A DNA stretch of 64,000 bases from Dactylorhiza incarnata (lineage: Eukaryota > Streptophyta > Magnoliopsida > Asparagales > Orchidaceae): positions 21,992,001-22,056,000 of the forward strand of contig JAWHQI010000004.1 of assembly GCA_033032865.1 (NCBI GenBank), read 5' to 3'. Positions 33,718-45,272 of this stretch are shown in pieces. Position numbers and translations under genes: made by a program. Every line of letters begins with the position of its first letter. Position 1 is the stretch's first letter. The notes under the pieces were generated by a model. That model was not told where the DNA came from and ran no database searches. It was given only the letters and a program-made list of their open reading frames with translations.

Positions 33718-35571
33718 TCATTTTATTTTCCTGCAAGAACTAGATGTGTTACCTAAACTATAACAGTTTGCACACAAAATAAAGGGGGTTGAGACCCTTT
33801 TCTGGAATAATTTCTTGCTGGAATAAGTTGGATTTACAGAAGGAAAACATTTTGAAAAAGAAAATTCAAGTTTCTGGTATGAGGTGCTAGCGCCGGCGTT
33901 AGTGGCTAGCGCCGGGCAGTATCCCTCACCTCGATATCCGAGCCCAAATTTTCCAGAACCATGGCACTGGTTCCCTAAAATCATTTCCAGAGATTTTTGG
34001 CCTACTCCAAATTTTTTAATGGCCATGGTAAGATCATGTACTTGTGCTTTAAGTGAAAAGTTTTCTTTCACAAGCATGACACACCTATTTTCAAAACCTT
34101 TTTTATTATTTTTGATTTGCAAAAGAGAGGCTTCTAATTTCCTTTCTAATTCCCCCTTTTCTTTTGTAAGAGTTTTGACATGAGAGAGGGCTTTAGAAAG
34201 TGACTCTTCTATATCTTTTGCCAATTTAGTGGAGTGATCACATTCTTGGCAAGAAACCTTTCTCTTTTCTAAAACAATTACCTTTTTGGAAAGCTTTTGA
34301 TTTTCTTTAATAAGAGATTCATTTTCACGATTTAATAAAATACTATCTTTCATATTTTTATCAAAAGCTTTGCAAGTTTCAAGAAATTCATTAAACAATT
34401 CATCATAAGTGGGAGGAGTTACCTCAGTGTCACTAGGAACACTGGTGTCATCGCCGTCGTTTCCACGTCCCATGAGGCACATGTTTGCTTCCTCATCTTC
34501 TCTTGATGAAGATCCACTTGATTCTTCGGAGGAGGAGGAGGAAGAGTCATCCCATGTTCTAGCTTTTAGTACTTTCTTCTTCTCCTTCCCTTTGTGCCGT
34601 TTTTCATTCTTCTCCTTCAAGAACTTTGGGCACTGTCTCCGAATGTGCCCCGTCTTCCTATAATGATAGCATTCCAGTGGAGGTCTCTCTTCTTCATTGT
34701 CGCTCTCCTTTTCTTTCTTTGAAGATGACCCTTTCCATCTTTCACCCTTTTGGAAATATTTTCGAAAGGTGTTTCTCCTTTCCGGATTGCGCATGAACTT
34801 TCGGAAGTTCTTCACCAAAAGACTTTCTTCATCTTCATCCTCATCCTCTTGGCACTCCTTCTTTGAATTTAATGCCAACGCCTTCTTCTTTGGCTCCTTG
34901 TTGTATTCATCATGTTGGATTTTGAGTTCTACCTCATGGGTTTTGAGATTCCCAATGAGGCTCTCAACTTGGAGCGTCCTTAAGTTGTGCGACTCCGAAA
35001 TAGCCGTCACCTTCAGGTTGAATTTTGGAGGAAGAGAACGAAGGATCTTACGGACCAAGTCGCCATTTGAGAAAGTCTTTCCAAGAGCTTTTGAGGCGTT
35101 GACGATCTTGGTGAAGCGCGTGTACATACCATCAACATCTTCTCTTTCATCCATTCGGAATTTTTCATATTCCGACTCTAGTTGAAAAAGCTTGGAATCT
35201 TTAACCTGCGATGTACCTTCATGAGTAACTTCCAAATGATTCCAAATTTCATAAGCAGTAGTACATGCAGAAATTCTATTAAATTCATTTCTATCCAACG
35301 CACAAAATAGAGCATTCATGGCTTTTGCGTTATTTTTACATTTGAGTTTATCCCGATCGTCCCATTTATCTTTGGGTTTTTTTAACATAACTTCTCCAAC
35401 TACAAATGTAGGAGGAGTGTATTCTTCTTCTACCATGTTCCATACCTCAATATCTAGGGTCATTAGAAAACAACGCATCCTATTTTTCCAATAATTATAA
35501 TCCGACCCAGTAAATAGTGGAGGTCTACTAATTCCCTGACCCTCGGAAAAAGCGAGATCATAAGACGCCAT
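33718..35571 (-). pseudogene. Sire-1 gag, 617 codons
   Basis: Open from the ATG at 35571 (MASYDLAFSEGQG). The N-terminal half is the Copia gag domain (W.NRM..FL..LD..VW near residue 30, and the region around residues 100-200). Near residue 305 is a zinc knuckle reading CYHYRKTGHIRRQC, in which the second cysteine is tyrosine. An acidic Ser-rich region and NMCLMG follow at about 345-370, then a Lys/Glu-rich coiled-coil-like region at about 400-520. The TGA at 33718-33720 ends it where relatives read on into protease. The lost cysteine probably impairs RNA binding even though the frame is open. Confidence 0.9.
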
Positions 35572-35600
35572 TATTCCTGGTTTTTAAATCGTTTGGAATA

Positions 35601-35617
35601 ACCTCGCTCTGATACCA
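35601..35617 (-). other. Sire-1 primer-binding site (initiator tRNA-Met)
   Basis: Minus-strand TGGTATCAGAGCGAGGT, two bases from the 5' LTR edge at 35620. Confidence 0.92.
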
Positions 35618-35619
35618 CT

Positions 35620-36886
35620 TGTTGGATCTTACGACGCCCTTAGAGGGGGGGGGGGGGGTGAATAAGGGAATAAAATTCTTTTTATAATTTTCTAGATAAT
35701 TACTAAATTGTTTTTGATTAATAGGAAATTAGATGACATTTTAGTAATAACAATTTTGCAATAATGAAATTTTACGCCAATTGAGAGAAATCAAATAAAC
35801 ACAAATATAATCATGATTGCATTATATAAAAAGGGTGTTTACAAAATTTGATTTCAATATCGCTAGAAATCGGAGGCGTACAAAAGTGAATTTCTTTTCC
35901 TTTTCTATACCAACTTGTATCCCCACAAACCGGTTGGCTTTAGCCTATCCTTCCCTGGATAAAGCCTCAAGCCGCTCTAGCCAACCCAAACTCGGATATG
36001 GCCTCAAGCACCCCCTAGATCTAATCCCCTAGACCTAGTCGCCAACTCACTCGGTGAATTCCCCCTAAGCCGCGCAAGGACCTAGTCGCCAAAAACAAGG
36101 CGATTTCACTACAAGATACAAATAAAGAAGTGAAGTAAATAACAAGCAAAACTCCATCTTGAGATTTCTGGAGATGAGGATGAAGGATCGCTGAAGCACA
36201 AGTGAGGTCAAAGCGATCGTTCTTCGGATGCAGCGTGATGGATTCCTTCTCCAGAATTTCTTCTTTGGCTTTGAGTGGGAGATGATGTTTCGGCAGAGTA
36301 GCAGCACGAGAGTTTGGGCACAAGTAATGTCTCTGGAAGTTCTAACCCAAAACAAGAGAGAACACATCATTTTATAGAACTTGGAGCTAGCGCCTGCGGT
36401 AGCGTTCGTGTGGAGCGGTTGCAAAAACCGTCGGCTGCGTGGCTCTCTGCACGAACTTGAGATTACGCCTGCGGTAGCGATAGCGCTGGCAGTAGCGGTC
36501 GTGTTGAGCGGTTGCGGAACCGCCGAAGGCGTGGCACTGTGTACGAACTCAAGAGAGCGCCAGGCGGTAGCGCTAGCGCTGGCGGTAGCGCTATGGAAAC
36601 CGCTGAGACGAGGTTAACCGCTGAGACGGAAGCTGAGATGAAACCGCTGAGACGGAACCAACTGAGCTAGCGCCTGACATTAGCGATAGCTCTGGCGTTT
36701 GTGCTGGCGTTAGCGATAGCGCTGGCGGTAGCGCTGCTCCTTTCAAAAGATTGTTCCAAGCTGCTTTATACCTGTGGAGTATTGCACCTATAGTTCCTGC
36801 ACACTATAAACGCACTACAAGCAATATCAAATACAATATGGGATTTGTTATTCTCAAACAAAGGGATGTGACACACATGTCCAACA
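35620..36886 (-). repeat. Sire-1 5' LTR
   Basis: 1267 bp, partner of 27366-28638, ending GTCCAACA before the TSD ACTTT. A TATA-like TTTTATA is at 36370-36376. It lacks or alters a few GCGGTAGC words relative to the 3' LTR, and by eye is a few percent diverged. Confidence 0.94.
36370..36376 (-). promoter_or_regulatory. TATA box in Sire-1 5' LTR
   Basis: TATAAAA on the minus strand, between the GCGCT-rich upstream part and the sequence leading to the G run. This is the expected core promoter position; it is conserved in the other LTR at 28115-28121. Confidence 0.6.
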
Positions 36887-37057
36887 ACTTTATCCTATCT
36901 TGGTCCTGCCTGCGAGGGCCTATCCCTCTCTCTCGGCCCTGATTCCAGGGAACATCCATATGTCCCCTTCGCTGCTGGGACACCATCCTCTAGTCCATCT
37001 CTAATGCTGCAATGTGTGTGGCGATCGTGTGGAAGGTCGACTGTGAGATCATGACCA
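36887..37057 (-). pseudogene. Tekay-A gag linker between two insertions
   Basis: 171 bp of Tekay-A left between Sire-1 and Copia-D. The minus strand reads QSTFHTIATHIAALEMD, then an Arg- and Gln-rich tract (QQRRGHMDVP, GPRRQDQDRIK), consistent with the stretch between the gag core and the zinc knuckle. One stop interrupts it. Confidence 0.65.
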
Positions 37058-38141
37058 TGTTGGGTTTTTCTAGAACCATACATCAAATGTAGGCGCAGCG
37101 GAAATAAACAGAAACAACCCAAAAAGGTTTGGATCGGCCATGAATGTTGAATCAAGAAGTTAACAAAATGCTAGGTATAAAATTACCTTTGCGGGATTGG
37201 ATCAAATCCAACCTAGATGCTCCACGAGTTGATTCCTGTCGTCGGCTATGCAAGAGTCCTCACGTAGAATAATGTCTACGTCTCTACAGTGATCCACACG
37301 AGCCGGGAGAAGAACGACTGCACCTTGGACTTCCACGAACTGCTAGGTTCGCTCCAGGAAGAACACACACGGCGACGATCACCGGAGAGGAGGTCGGCGG
37401 ATGCGATCGAGCGACGGAACTCCTTCCGTCTAGGGTTCGGGCGAGAGCGGAACACTTCCGTCGGCCTTTCTTTCGTTCGTTATGTGAACCCTAAAAACGA
37501 AGTCCTATTTATACCCAAAGGATAAACAGCTTCTAGAAGAATCGCTATCCGCAGACCACACATCAGAATAAGGGCTTCTGTTACAATTCGTCGGAATTCC
37601 ACGGAAGATCATTCGTCGAGATTTCACGGGACAATCCGACGAATCCGACGAATCAGATGAGACGGCAACATTTGCCGAGAAAATGATCTCTGTAACAATT
37701 CGTCGAGTCTTCACGGGACAACCCGACGAATCCCGACGAATCCCGACGAATCAGATCAGACGGCAACATATGCCAAGAAAATGATCTCTGTAACAATTCG
37801 TCGAGTCTTCACGGGACAACCCGACGAATCCCGACGAATCCAGACAGACGACAACATTTTGTCGAATGAAGGGTTTCTGTAATAATTCGTCGAGTGTTCA
37901 CGGGACAATCCGACGAATCCCGACGAATCCGACGAATTCTATCCGTGTAAACCCGACGAATTCAGACAGCAACAACCTGCTGGATTTCCCCATTCTATAT
38001 ATGGTGATTGGTAACATTTACCAACACAGTCAATCTACCAACTTCTCCACATGCTCTTATGTGCGACCCTGCAGGCTCATATCGCGTTGGCAGTGAGATT
38101 ACATGTTTGACCACTTCTAGATCACAATGGCAACTCCAACA
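37058..38141 (-). repeat. Copia-D 3' LTR
   Basis: 1084 bp from TGTTGGGTTTTT to ACTCCAACA. TATA (TATAAATA, minus) lies at 37506-37513. From 37585 to 37960 four imperfect copies of a block of roughly 75-115 bp contain ATTCGTCGAG, CACGGGACAA and CCCGACGAATCC. Near the U5 end (37092-37103) is GGCGCAGCGGAA, matching the D-arm of initiator tRNA-Met. Confidence 0.94.
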
Positions 38142-39118
38142 GTCTCCCACTTGATCTTGAAAGTATCAAACCAAAAACCTCACAAACATTGAGCGGCATC
38201 TAGCAATGCATCATTGCTCCCCAAGCAATAAGAGTTCATAACTCATAAGCCTTTATGACCAATGTTCCAGCGTTGTCTTTGTCCCTTTGTCCCTTACATC
38301 CGGAAAGAACTAGAGGCATGGACCGTGTCACCCTCATATTAGCTCAATCCAAGTTTCTTGATCTAGAACGGACTTCCAGAGAATGGTGAGCTCAATATCA
38401 CATATTGACTCTACCAAGCATGGCCATGCATTTCTCAGTCCAATTCCATCAAGGGGCCCATGGATGCAACTCCTGTTATATAGGAGGACAAATCCCATAT
38501 CTGCTCACACCCAAACACCCAAATGATTCGTAACGTACCCAACGACCACCCTTATCATCAACCTTCTTCAAGGAAGACTTTAGATGACATCAAAGCACGC
38601 TCTTCCTCACTCGGTGACTGCTGTGACTTCAGGTCAAAGGACCACAACACCATTGTCAAATGAGACCTACTTGTGACACTTTTAAGTAACAATCCACAAA
38701 GTAGTCTCAGGTTGGGTCTGTCCAGTACAACTTGTTCACTAACAAGTACCCACGTGATGACTTGATATCACAATATCATGACCTGTGAGAACCGGTCATC
38801 AGTCAACACACATGCTAGTCTTAATGTATCATCATCACCCTTAGCTTCTACGATGATACCTCGACCAGGGACCTTTTAAGAATGAAGCTTCGAAATCATA
38901 GGCTCTCACATTCAAGTCTCGTACTTGATGTCCTATGGAAGCGAACATTCTAAGGGTATTTATCACGAATTTTATTCTATCATATAGAAACAGTATATCG
39001 TAATAAAAGAACTTGCCATTAATCGTAAAAAGAAATAATTGGTACACAATTCATCATATGAATAAATTTTAAACAGCCAACAGAATATTTATTTTACATG
39101 CAACCCACAAGACTCCCA
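38142..39118 (-). other. Copia-D polypurine tract and 3' untranslated region
   Basis: Minus-strand AAGTGGGAGAC next to the LTR (38142-38152) is the PPT. The following 960 bp up to the pol stop hold no reading frame I would name. Confidence 0.75.
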
Positions 39119-42100
39119 CTAGAGTTGATCATTCAGGTATCGTATACCCATTGATCTAGTATGACCATCATGCTTTCTCTGCGCGAGAGGCTTTGTCAGT
39201 GGATCTGCAATATTCTCCTCAGTCGGCACTCTGCAAATGTTCACATCTCCTCGTTCGACAATCTCACGAATAAGATGGAACCGCCGAAGTATGTGCTTGG
39301 AGCGCTGATGGGATCTAGGTTCCTTAGATTGTGCAATTGCACCATTGTTATCACAGTAGAGAACTACGGGACCAACAATGCTAGGAACTACATCTAGCTC
39401 GCCGATGAATTTCCTAATCCATACAGCCTCCTTCGCTGCATTAGCTGCAGCGATATACTCGGCCTCAGTTGTAGAATCAGCAACTGTCTCTTGCTTGGAA
39501 CTCTTCCAGCTCACAGCTCCTCCATTCAGGCAAAACACAAACCCTGACTGAGACTTTGAATCATCCCTATCAGTTTGGAAGCTGGCATCCGTGTAACCAC
39601 TTACAACGAGCTCTTCCTTTCCACCATACACCAAGAATACATCCTTAGTCCTTCTCAAGTACTTCAGGATATTCTTTATGGCTATCCAGTGACATTCACC
39701 GGGATCAGACTGATACCTGCTAGTCATGCTCAAAGCAAAAGAGACATCGGGTCGAGTACATAACATTGCATACATGATTGACCCAATTGCCGAAGCATAT
39801 GGAATCGACTTCATGCGGTCCTTATCTTCGTAAGATTTTGGACACTGGTCCTTAGAGAGATTCACACCATGAGACATGGGCATAAATCCTTTCTTGGACT
39901 CAAGCATGTTGAACTGCTTCAACACCTTGTCAATGTACGTACTCTGGGTCAAACCCAGCAACTTCTTCGATCTATCTCTATAGATCTTAATACCGAGTAT
40001 GTAAGTCGCTTCACCCAAGTCCTTCATAGAAAAGCAGTTCCCTAGGTTGTTCTTAACAACTTTCAGGGTAGGCATGTCATTCCCGATCAGCAGTATGTCA
40101 TCTACATACAATATCAGGAAGACAACAATGCTCCCACTGATTCGCTTGTAAACACACGGTTCATCTTCATTCTTGACAAAACCAAACTCTTTGATCTTCT
40201 CATCAAAACGAAGATTCCAACTTCTAGAGGCTTGTTTCAATCCATAGATGGACTTATTCAGCTTGCATATTTTAGTGGCTTCATTTGGGGATACAAAACC
40301 CTCGGGTTGTGTCATGTACACTTCCTCAAGGAGGTTTCCATTTAGGAAAGCCGTTTTGACATCCATCTGCCAGATCTCGTAGTCATAATACGCAGCAATA
40401 GCAAGCAATATCCTAATGGACTTTACCATGGCAACAGGGGAAAAGGTCTCATCATAGTCAACACCATGAATTTGCTTGAAACCCTTAGCCACCAGTCACC
40501 CTTTGAATGTCTGTACATTCCCATCCATGTCGGTCTTCTTCTTGAAGACCCACTTGCACCCTATGGGTCGTACCCCTTCAGGTGGTTCCACCAAGTTCCA
40601 AACTTGGTTTATATACATGGAGTCCATTTCGGATTTCATAGCCTCAAGCCATTTGTCGGAGTCCGGTCCATTCATAGCCTCTTGGTAGGTTGCTGGTTCA
40701 TCATCATGATCCATAAGCAACACATTACCTATTTGAGACACGAGAAATCCATATCTCTCAGGCTCAAATCTTGGTCTACCAGATCTACGTAGGACTTGTG
40801 CTTCGTGAGCAGGTTCTCTAGCTACAACATCTTGTAGTCCTGGCTCAGAATCCAACTCTGGTTCATTCACTATTTGTGGTTCTTGAACTTCTTCAAGTTC
40901 TACCTTTTGCGTCTTTCTTGATAAGAACTCTTTCTCCAAGAAGACACCCGTCCTTGCGACAAACACTTTGCCCTCAGACGGTAGGTAAAAGTAATATCCC
41001 TTCGTTTCCTTAGGATATCCCACCAGATAACACTTATCTGATTTGGGTTCCAGCTTGTCAGGCATTTGACGTCGTACGTATGCCTCACAGCCCCAAATTT
41101 TAATGAACGACATACTAGGACGCTTCCCAGTCCATATCTCATATGGTGTCTTTAGAACCGTTTTCGTCGGAGCGCGATTCAGTGTCATTGCAGCAGTCTC
41201 TAAAGCCAAACCCCAAAAGGAAACAGGCAAGTCTGCATGACTCATCATCGACCGTACCATGTCTAACAGAGTACAATTTCTCCTCTCAGACACACCATTA
41301 TGCTGCGGTGTCCTAGGTGGAGTGAGCTGTGATACAATACCACACTCTTTCAGATGATCACGGAACTCATGACTCAGGTATTCGCCACCTCGATCAGATC
41401 TGAGTGCTTTAACCTTTTTACCCAATTGGTTCTCCACTTCATTCTTAAACTCTTTGAACTTTTCAAAGGTTTCGGATTTGCACTTCATAAGATACACGTA
41501 TCCGTATCTACTGAAATCATCAGTAAATGTAACGAAGTAGAAATACCCACCTCTAGCCATAGAACTCATGGGTCCGCATACATCACTATGTACAACACCC
41601 AAGAGATCCTCAGCCCTCTCAGTATAACCAGTGAAAGGGGCTTTAGTCATCTTGCCTAATAAACAAGACTCACGTCGCTCAAATGATTCATAATCAAATG
41701 AGTCCAATAGTCCATCTTTATGGAGCTTGGATATGCGCTTCTCGTTTATATGGCCCAAACGACAATGCCAGAGATATGTAGGATTTGAATCATTTGTTCT
41801 TAGTCTTTTATTATTATCTACATTATAGATCAGATGGTCCAGGTTCAAAACATAAAGACCATTAAACAATTGAGCTACAGCATAACAAACATCATTCTTA
41901 AATATAGAACAACAATTGTTCTTAATTATAAAAGAAAATCCAATCATGTCCAAGCATGAAATGGATATAATGTTTCTAGTTATGGCCGGAACATAATAAC
42001 AATTATCAAGTTCTATTACAAGCCCACTGCGCAAAGAAAGACGGTAAACCCCTACGGCTACAGCAGCAACTCTTGCTCCATTGCCGACACGTAGGTCCAC

Positions 42101-43075
42101 CTCTCCTTTACTCAGCAATCTCCTCCTTCCTAGTTCCTGCACATTTGTACAAATGTGAGAACTACATCCGGTATCCAATACCCAAGATGAAGGAGCAGAA
42201 AGGTTTATCTCTATAACATAAATATCCGAAGCGGAAGTCATACCTCCCTTCATTTTCTGCAGACCCTCAATGTACGAAGGACAATTCCTCCTCCAATGAC
42301 CAGCCTTGCCACAGTGGTGGCATTTTCCTTCCTTCACGGTGCTCTTCTTTTTCAGCGCAGAAGATTTGGGCTCAAGATGTGACTTAGGTCCCACCTTCGT
42401 CTTCTTGAAGCCCTTGGCCTTACCCTTGCCTTTATGTACCATCAATATGGGACTAGCAGGCTTGGCCTTCTTCATGTTTATTTCGGCAGTTCGCAACATG
42501 CCTAGGAGCTCGGGCAGTGTCTTGTCTATTTCATTCATGTTGTAGTTCAAGACAAACTGCTCATAATTATCCGGCAACGATTGCAGGATAAGATCTGTGG
42601 CCAACTCTTGACCCAGAGGAAAACCCAGTCTCTCCAGGTTCTCTATATACCCAATCATCTTGAGTACGTGAGTACCAACTGAGTCTCGAGCTCCCATTTT
42701 GCACTGAAATAATGCCTTCGTGACATCGAACCTCTCTTGACGAGCTTGCCCTTGAAACATTTTCTTTAGGTGCTCGTCAATCTCCTTGCACCCCATGTTC
42801 TCGTGTTGCTTCTGAAGCTCAGAGTTCATGGTGGCAAGCATAAGGCACTCGACGTCTAAGGCGTCATCGGTATACTTCTTATAAGCATCCTTATCAACAC
42901 GGGACGAGTTCCCGGTCGGCACCTCGGGGGCTTCTTCTTCCAAGACGTAGAGCTTTCGCTCTTGCCTGAGAACAATTCTCAGGTTCCTATACCAGTCCAT
43001 ATAATTCGTCCCACTAAGCTTGTCCTTCTCAAGGATAGCTCTTAGGGACAAGGTGGAATGTGAACCACTTGCCAT
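39119..43075 (-). pseudogene. Copia-D gag-pol polyprotein, one in-frame stop
   Basis: One frame of 1319 codons from the ATG at 43075 (MASGSHSTLSLR). The gag core is followed by an intact zinc knuckle CHHCGKAGHWRRNC near 42320. Protease is WVLDTGCSSHICTN near 42170. The integrase finger has HCRLGHIN near 41760, but reads RRESCLLGK where two cysteines are expected. The integrase D,D,E residues are in VVHSDVCGPM near 41600, LRSDRGGEYLSHEF near 41390 and TPQHNGVSERRN near 41290. RT is YEIWQMDVKTAFLNG near 40370 and LILYVDDILLIGND near 40100. RNase H is YTDASFQTDRDDSKSQSG near 39590 and DSTTEAEYIAA near 39475; the end is LTKPLAQRKHDGHT. The TGA at 40496-40498 stands where the KARLVAKGF motif has Arg, a CGA-to-TGA change expected from CpG decay. 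Confidence 0.93.
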
Positions 43076-44123
43076 GGAATTCTACAAGAATTCATGCAGA
43101 ATCTAATTAGTACCTTAATTTCAAAATACAATTTATTTTTAATTTGGACTTCAATTAAATACTCCCACTATTTTAGTCAAATTGATGGCCCTCACTATCA
43201 ATTCGGAGAGTCCATTGCGAGCTACTCTCTTAGTGGACAAGATCCGTATTTCACCAACGCCACGAGTCCGCTTTGGCGTTCCTCTCATAATGCGGTTATT
43301 TAGGTAGGCAACGCTTGCCAATTGCATCCTCATGCAACTCTTGTATGGCTGGTGAATAACTCCTTATTCGCATCCATCATATGGAGCATGCCAACCCTAT
43401 GCCTCTAGGCACTCAACCTTTGAGGTCACCTAGTTAAGTTAGACCCGATGTTGACAGTGGGATATCATAATTATCCGCTCGCACCCTTACCAAGATAGAT
43501 TAATGCACCTTGCTTTGGCAAGCCCACACTTCATCGATCGAGGCAGGAAGAGTGTCATCCATCGGAAGGCATCCGAACACTTAATATTTGATGAAGGGAT
43601 TTTAATTTTAATAATAGGTTAACACTTAACCATGATCAACATTTGATCAAAGTGCACATCCACAGAAAAACAAGCTTTCTTAAATCCACATGCATCCCTT
43701 ATGTGCACAACATAAGACTATCAACCTTTGATAGACGAAAGGGCTAAATCTGGACATTTAGAACTCTTCCAAATCTTCAGATTTACATGCATTGGACAAA
43801 GGCAAAGACAACTCGACTTAAAGCAGTAGACAAGCTCGTCTCTCATTGTTGGATTCAAAATCCAAAACAATACAATGGTTCATTAACCACTTGAGGGACG
43901 GTTACTGCTAAGGAGACAACAATTTCTAACAATTAGAAATGACCACGAAATCCCAGACGTTCCTGGCGGGGTTCAATTTTTCAAAATCACCACCGATTTC
44001 CCATGGAAAATCATCAACTTTTGATGTTCCAGGAAGAAATCTTGACATTTAGAACGCTTCCAAATACCTAGATTTGCACGTACTGGAATAACCAAACTTC
44101 TGAAACAAAATTCATGACCAGAA
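43076..44123 (-). other. Copia-D 5' leader
   Basis: About 1.05 kb between PBS and gag ATG. It is AT-rich, with no reading frame of note. Long leaders occur in many plant Copia elements and would hold packaging and dimerisation signals; none can be pinpointed here. Confidence 0.6.
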
Positions 44124-44139
44124 CCTCCCTCTGATACCA
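44124..44139 (-). other. Copia-D primer-binding site (initiator tRNA-Met)
   Basis: Minus-strand TGGTATCAGAGGGAGG. Unlike the other elements it is not next to the LTR but 50 bp away. A second, weaker TGGTATCA at 44181-44188 touches the LTR. Confidence 0.85.
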
Positions 44140-44143
44140 CTGT

Positions 44144-44184
44144 TGGGTTATGGGCCCACCACGCTTCCGCTGCGCCACTTTGAT
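44144..44184 (-). other. tRNA-iMet 5'-half-like insert between LTR and PBS
   Basis: Read on the minus strand, these 41 nt match the remembered plant initiator tRNA-Met from nt 1 through the anticodon stem: ATCAAAG, then TGGCGCAGCGGAAGCGTGG (D-arm) and TGGGCCCATAACCCA (anticodon arm with CAT). I see one mismatch (A for G at nt 5). It has no T-arm or 3' half, so it is not a tRNA gene. It is bounded on both sides by the words ACCCAACA and GTGGTATCA, which also form the LTR-PBS junction. Confidence 0.85.
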
Positions 44185-44189
44185 ACCAC

Positions 44190-45272
44190 TGTTGGGTTTT
44201 TCTAGAACCATACATCAAATGTAGGCGCAGCGGAAATAAACAGAAACAACCCAAAAAGGTTTGGATCGGCCATGAATGTTGAATCAAGAAGTTAACAAAA
44301 TGCTAGGTATAAAATTACCTTTGCGGGATTGGATCAAATCCAACCTAGATGCTCCATGAGTTGATTCCTGTCGTCGGCTATGCAAGAGTCCTCACGTAGA
44401 ATAATGTCTACGTCTCTACAGTGATCCACACGAGCCGGGAGAAGAACGACTGCACCTTGGACTTCCACGAACTGCTAGGTTCGCTCCAGGAAGAACACAC
44501 ACGGCGACGATCGCCGGAGAGGAGGTCGGCGGACGCGATCGAGCGACGGAACTCCTTCCGTCTAGGGTTCGGGCGAGAGCGGAACACTTTCGTCGGCCTT
44601 TCTTTCGTTCGTTATGTGAACCCTAAAAACGAAGTCCTATTTATACCCAAAGGATAAACAGCTTCTAGAAGAATCGCTATCCGCAGACCACACATCAGAA
44701 TAAGGGCTTCTGGTACAATTCGTCGGAATTCCACGGAAGATCATTCGTCGAGATTTCACGGGACAATCCGACAAATCCGACGAATCAGATGAGACGACAA
44801 CATTTGCCGAGAAAATGATCTCTGTAACAATTCGTCGAGTCTTCACGGGACAACCCGACGAATCCCGACGAATCCCGACGAATCAGATCAGACGACAACA
44901 TATGCCAAAAAATGATCTCTGTAACAATTCGTCGAGTCTTCACGGGACAACCCGACGAATCCCGACGAATCCAGACAGACGACAACATTTTGTCGAATGA
45001 AGGGTTTCTGTAATAATTTGTCGAGTGTTCACGGGACAATCCGACGAATCCCGACGAATCCGACGAATTCTATCCGTGTAAACCCGACGAATTCAGACAG
45101 CAACAACCTGCTGGATTTCCCCATTCTATATATGGTGATTGGTAACATTTACCAACACAGTCAATCTACCAACTTCTCCACATGCTCTTATGTGCGACCC
45201 TGCAGGCTCATATCGCGTTGGCAGTGAGATTACATGTTTGACCACTTCTAGATCACAATGGCAACTCCAACA
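44190..45272 (-). repeat. Copia-D 5' LTR
   Basis: 1083 bp, partner of 37058-38141, with about ten differences and one single-base gap. The GGCGCAGCGGAA block is at 44224-44235 and the CGACGAATC-rich repeats at 44715-45105. Confidence 0.95.
44638..44645 (-). promoter_or_regulatory. TATA box in Copia-D 5' LTR
   Basis: TATAAATA on the minus strand (GGGTATAAATAGG). The transcription start would fall near 44610, leaving roughly 420 nt of R and U5. The CGACGAATC repeats lie upstream of it, in U3. Confidence 0.7.

Larger units (their letters stand above)
27366..36886 (-). mobile_element. Sire-1: Sirevirus-type (SIRE/Maximus) Copia element
   Basis: A 9.5-kb minus-strand element with LTRs of 1273 and 1267 bp, TSD ACTTT, an initiator tRNA-Met PBS, and a long non-coding region with several PPT-like motifs. 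Gag is 617 codons, with the EEANMCLMG and YDELFNEF signature typical of the SIRE lineage. The LTR starts TGTTGGATCTTACGACGCCC and contains a run of G followed by TGAATAAGGG, also typical. It sits in the gag region of Tekay-A. Confidence 0.93.
37058..45272 (-). mobile_element. Copia-D: nearly intact Ty1/Copia element with a tRNA-like insert in its leader
   Basis: An 8.2-kb minus-strand element with LTRs of 1084 and 1083 bp that differ at only about ten positions, and TSD GACCA (37053-37057) / GAACA (45273-45277). The gag-pol frame is broken by one TGA. It has a PPT and PBS, but between PBS and 5' LTR lies an extra 49-bp unit resembling the 5' half of initiator tRNA-Met. It is inserted in the Tekay-A gag. 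Confidence 0.95.

Noticed and set aside
37585..37960. Regularly spaced CGACGAATC repeats that look CRISPR-like
   Set aside because: The repeats lie in the U3 of a plant retrotransposon LTR, spacers are themselves repeats, the same array is in the partner LTR, and no cas genes exist.
44144..44184. A functional tRNA gene
   Set aside because: Only the 5' half is present; no T-arm, no 3' acceptor strand and no terminator, so it is recorded as a tRNA-derived insert.
45126..45272. C-terminal extension of Tekay-A gag across the Copia-D border
   Set aside because: The open frame runs by chance into the Copia-D LTR; the true gag sequence stops at 45273.
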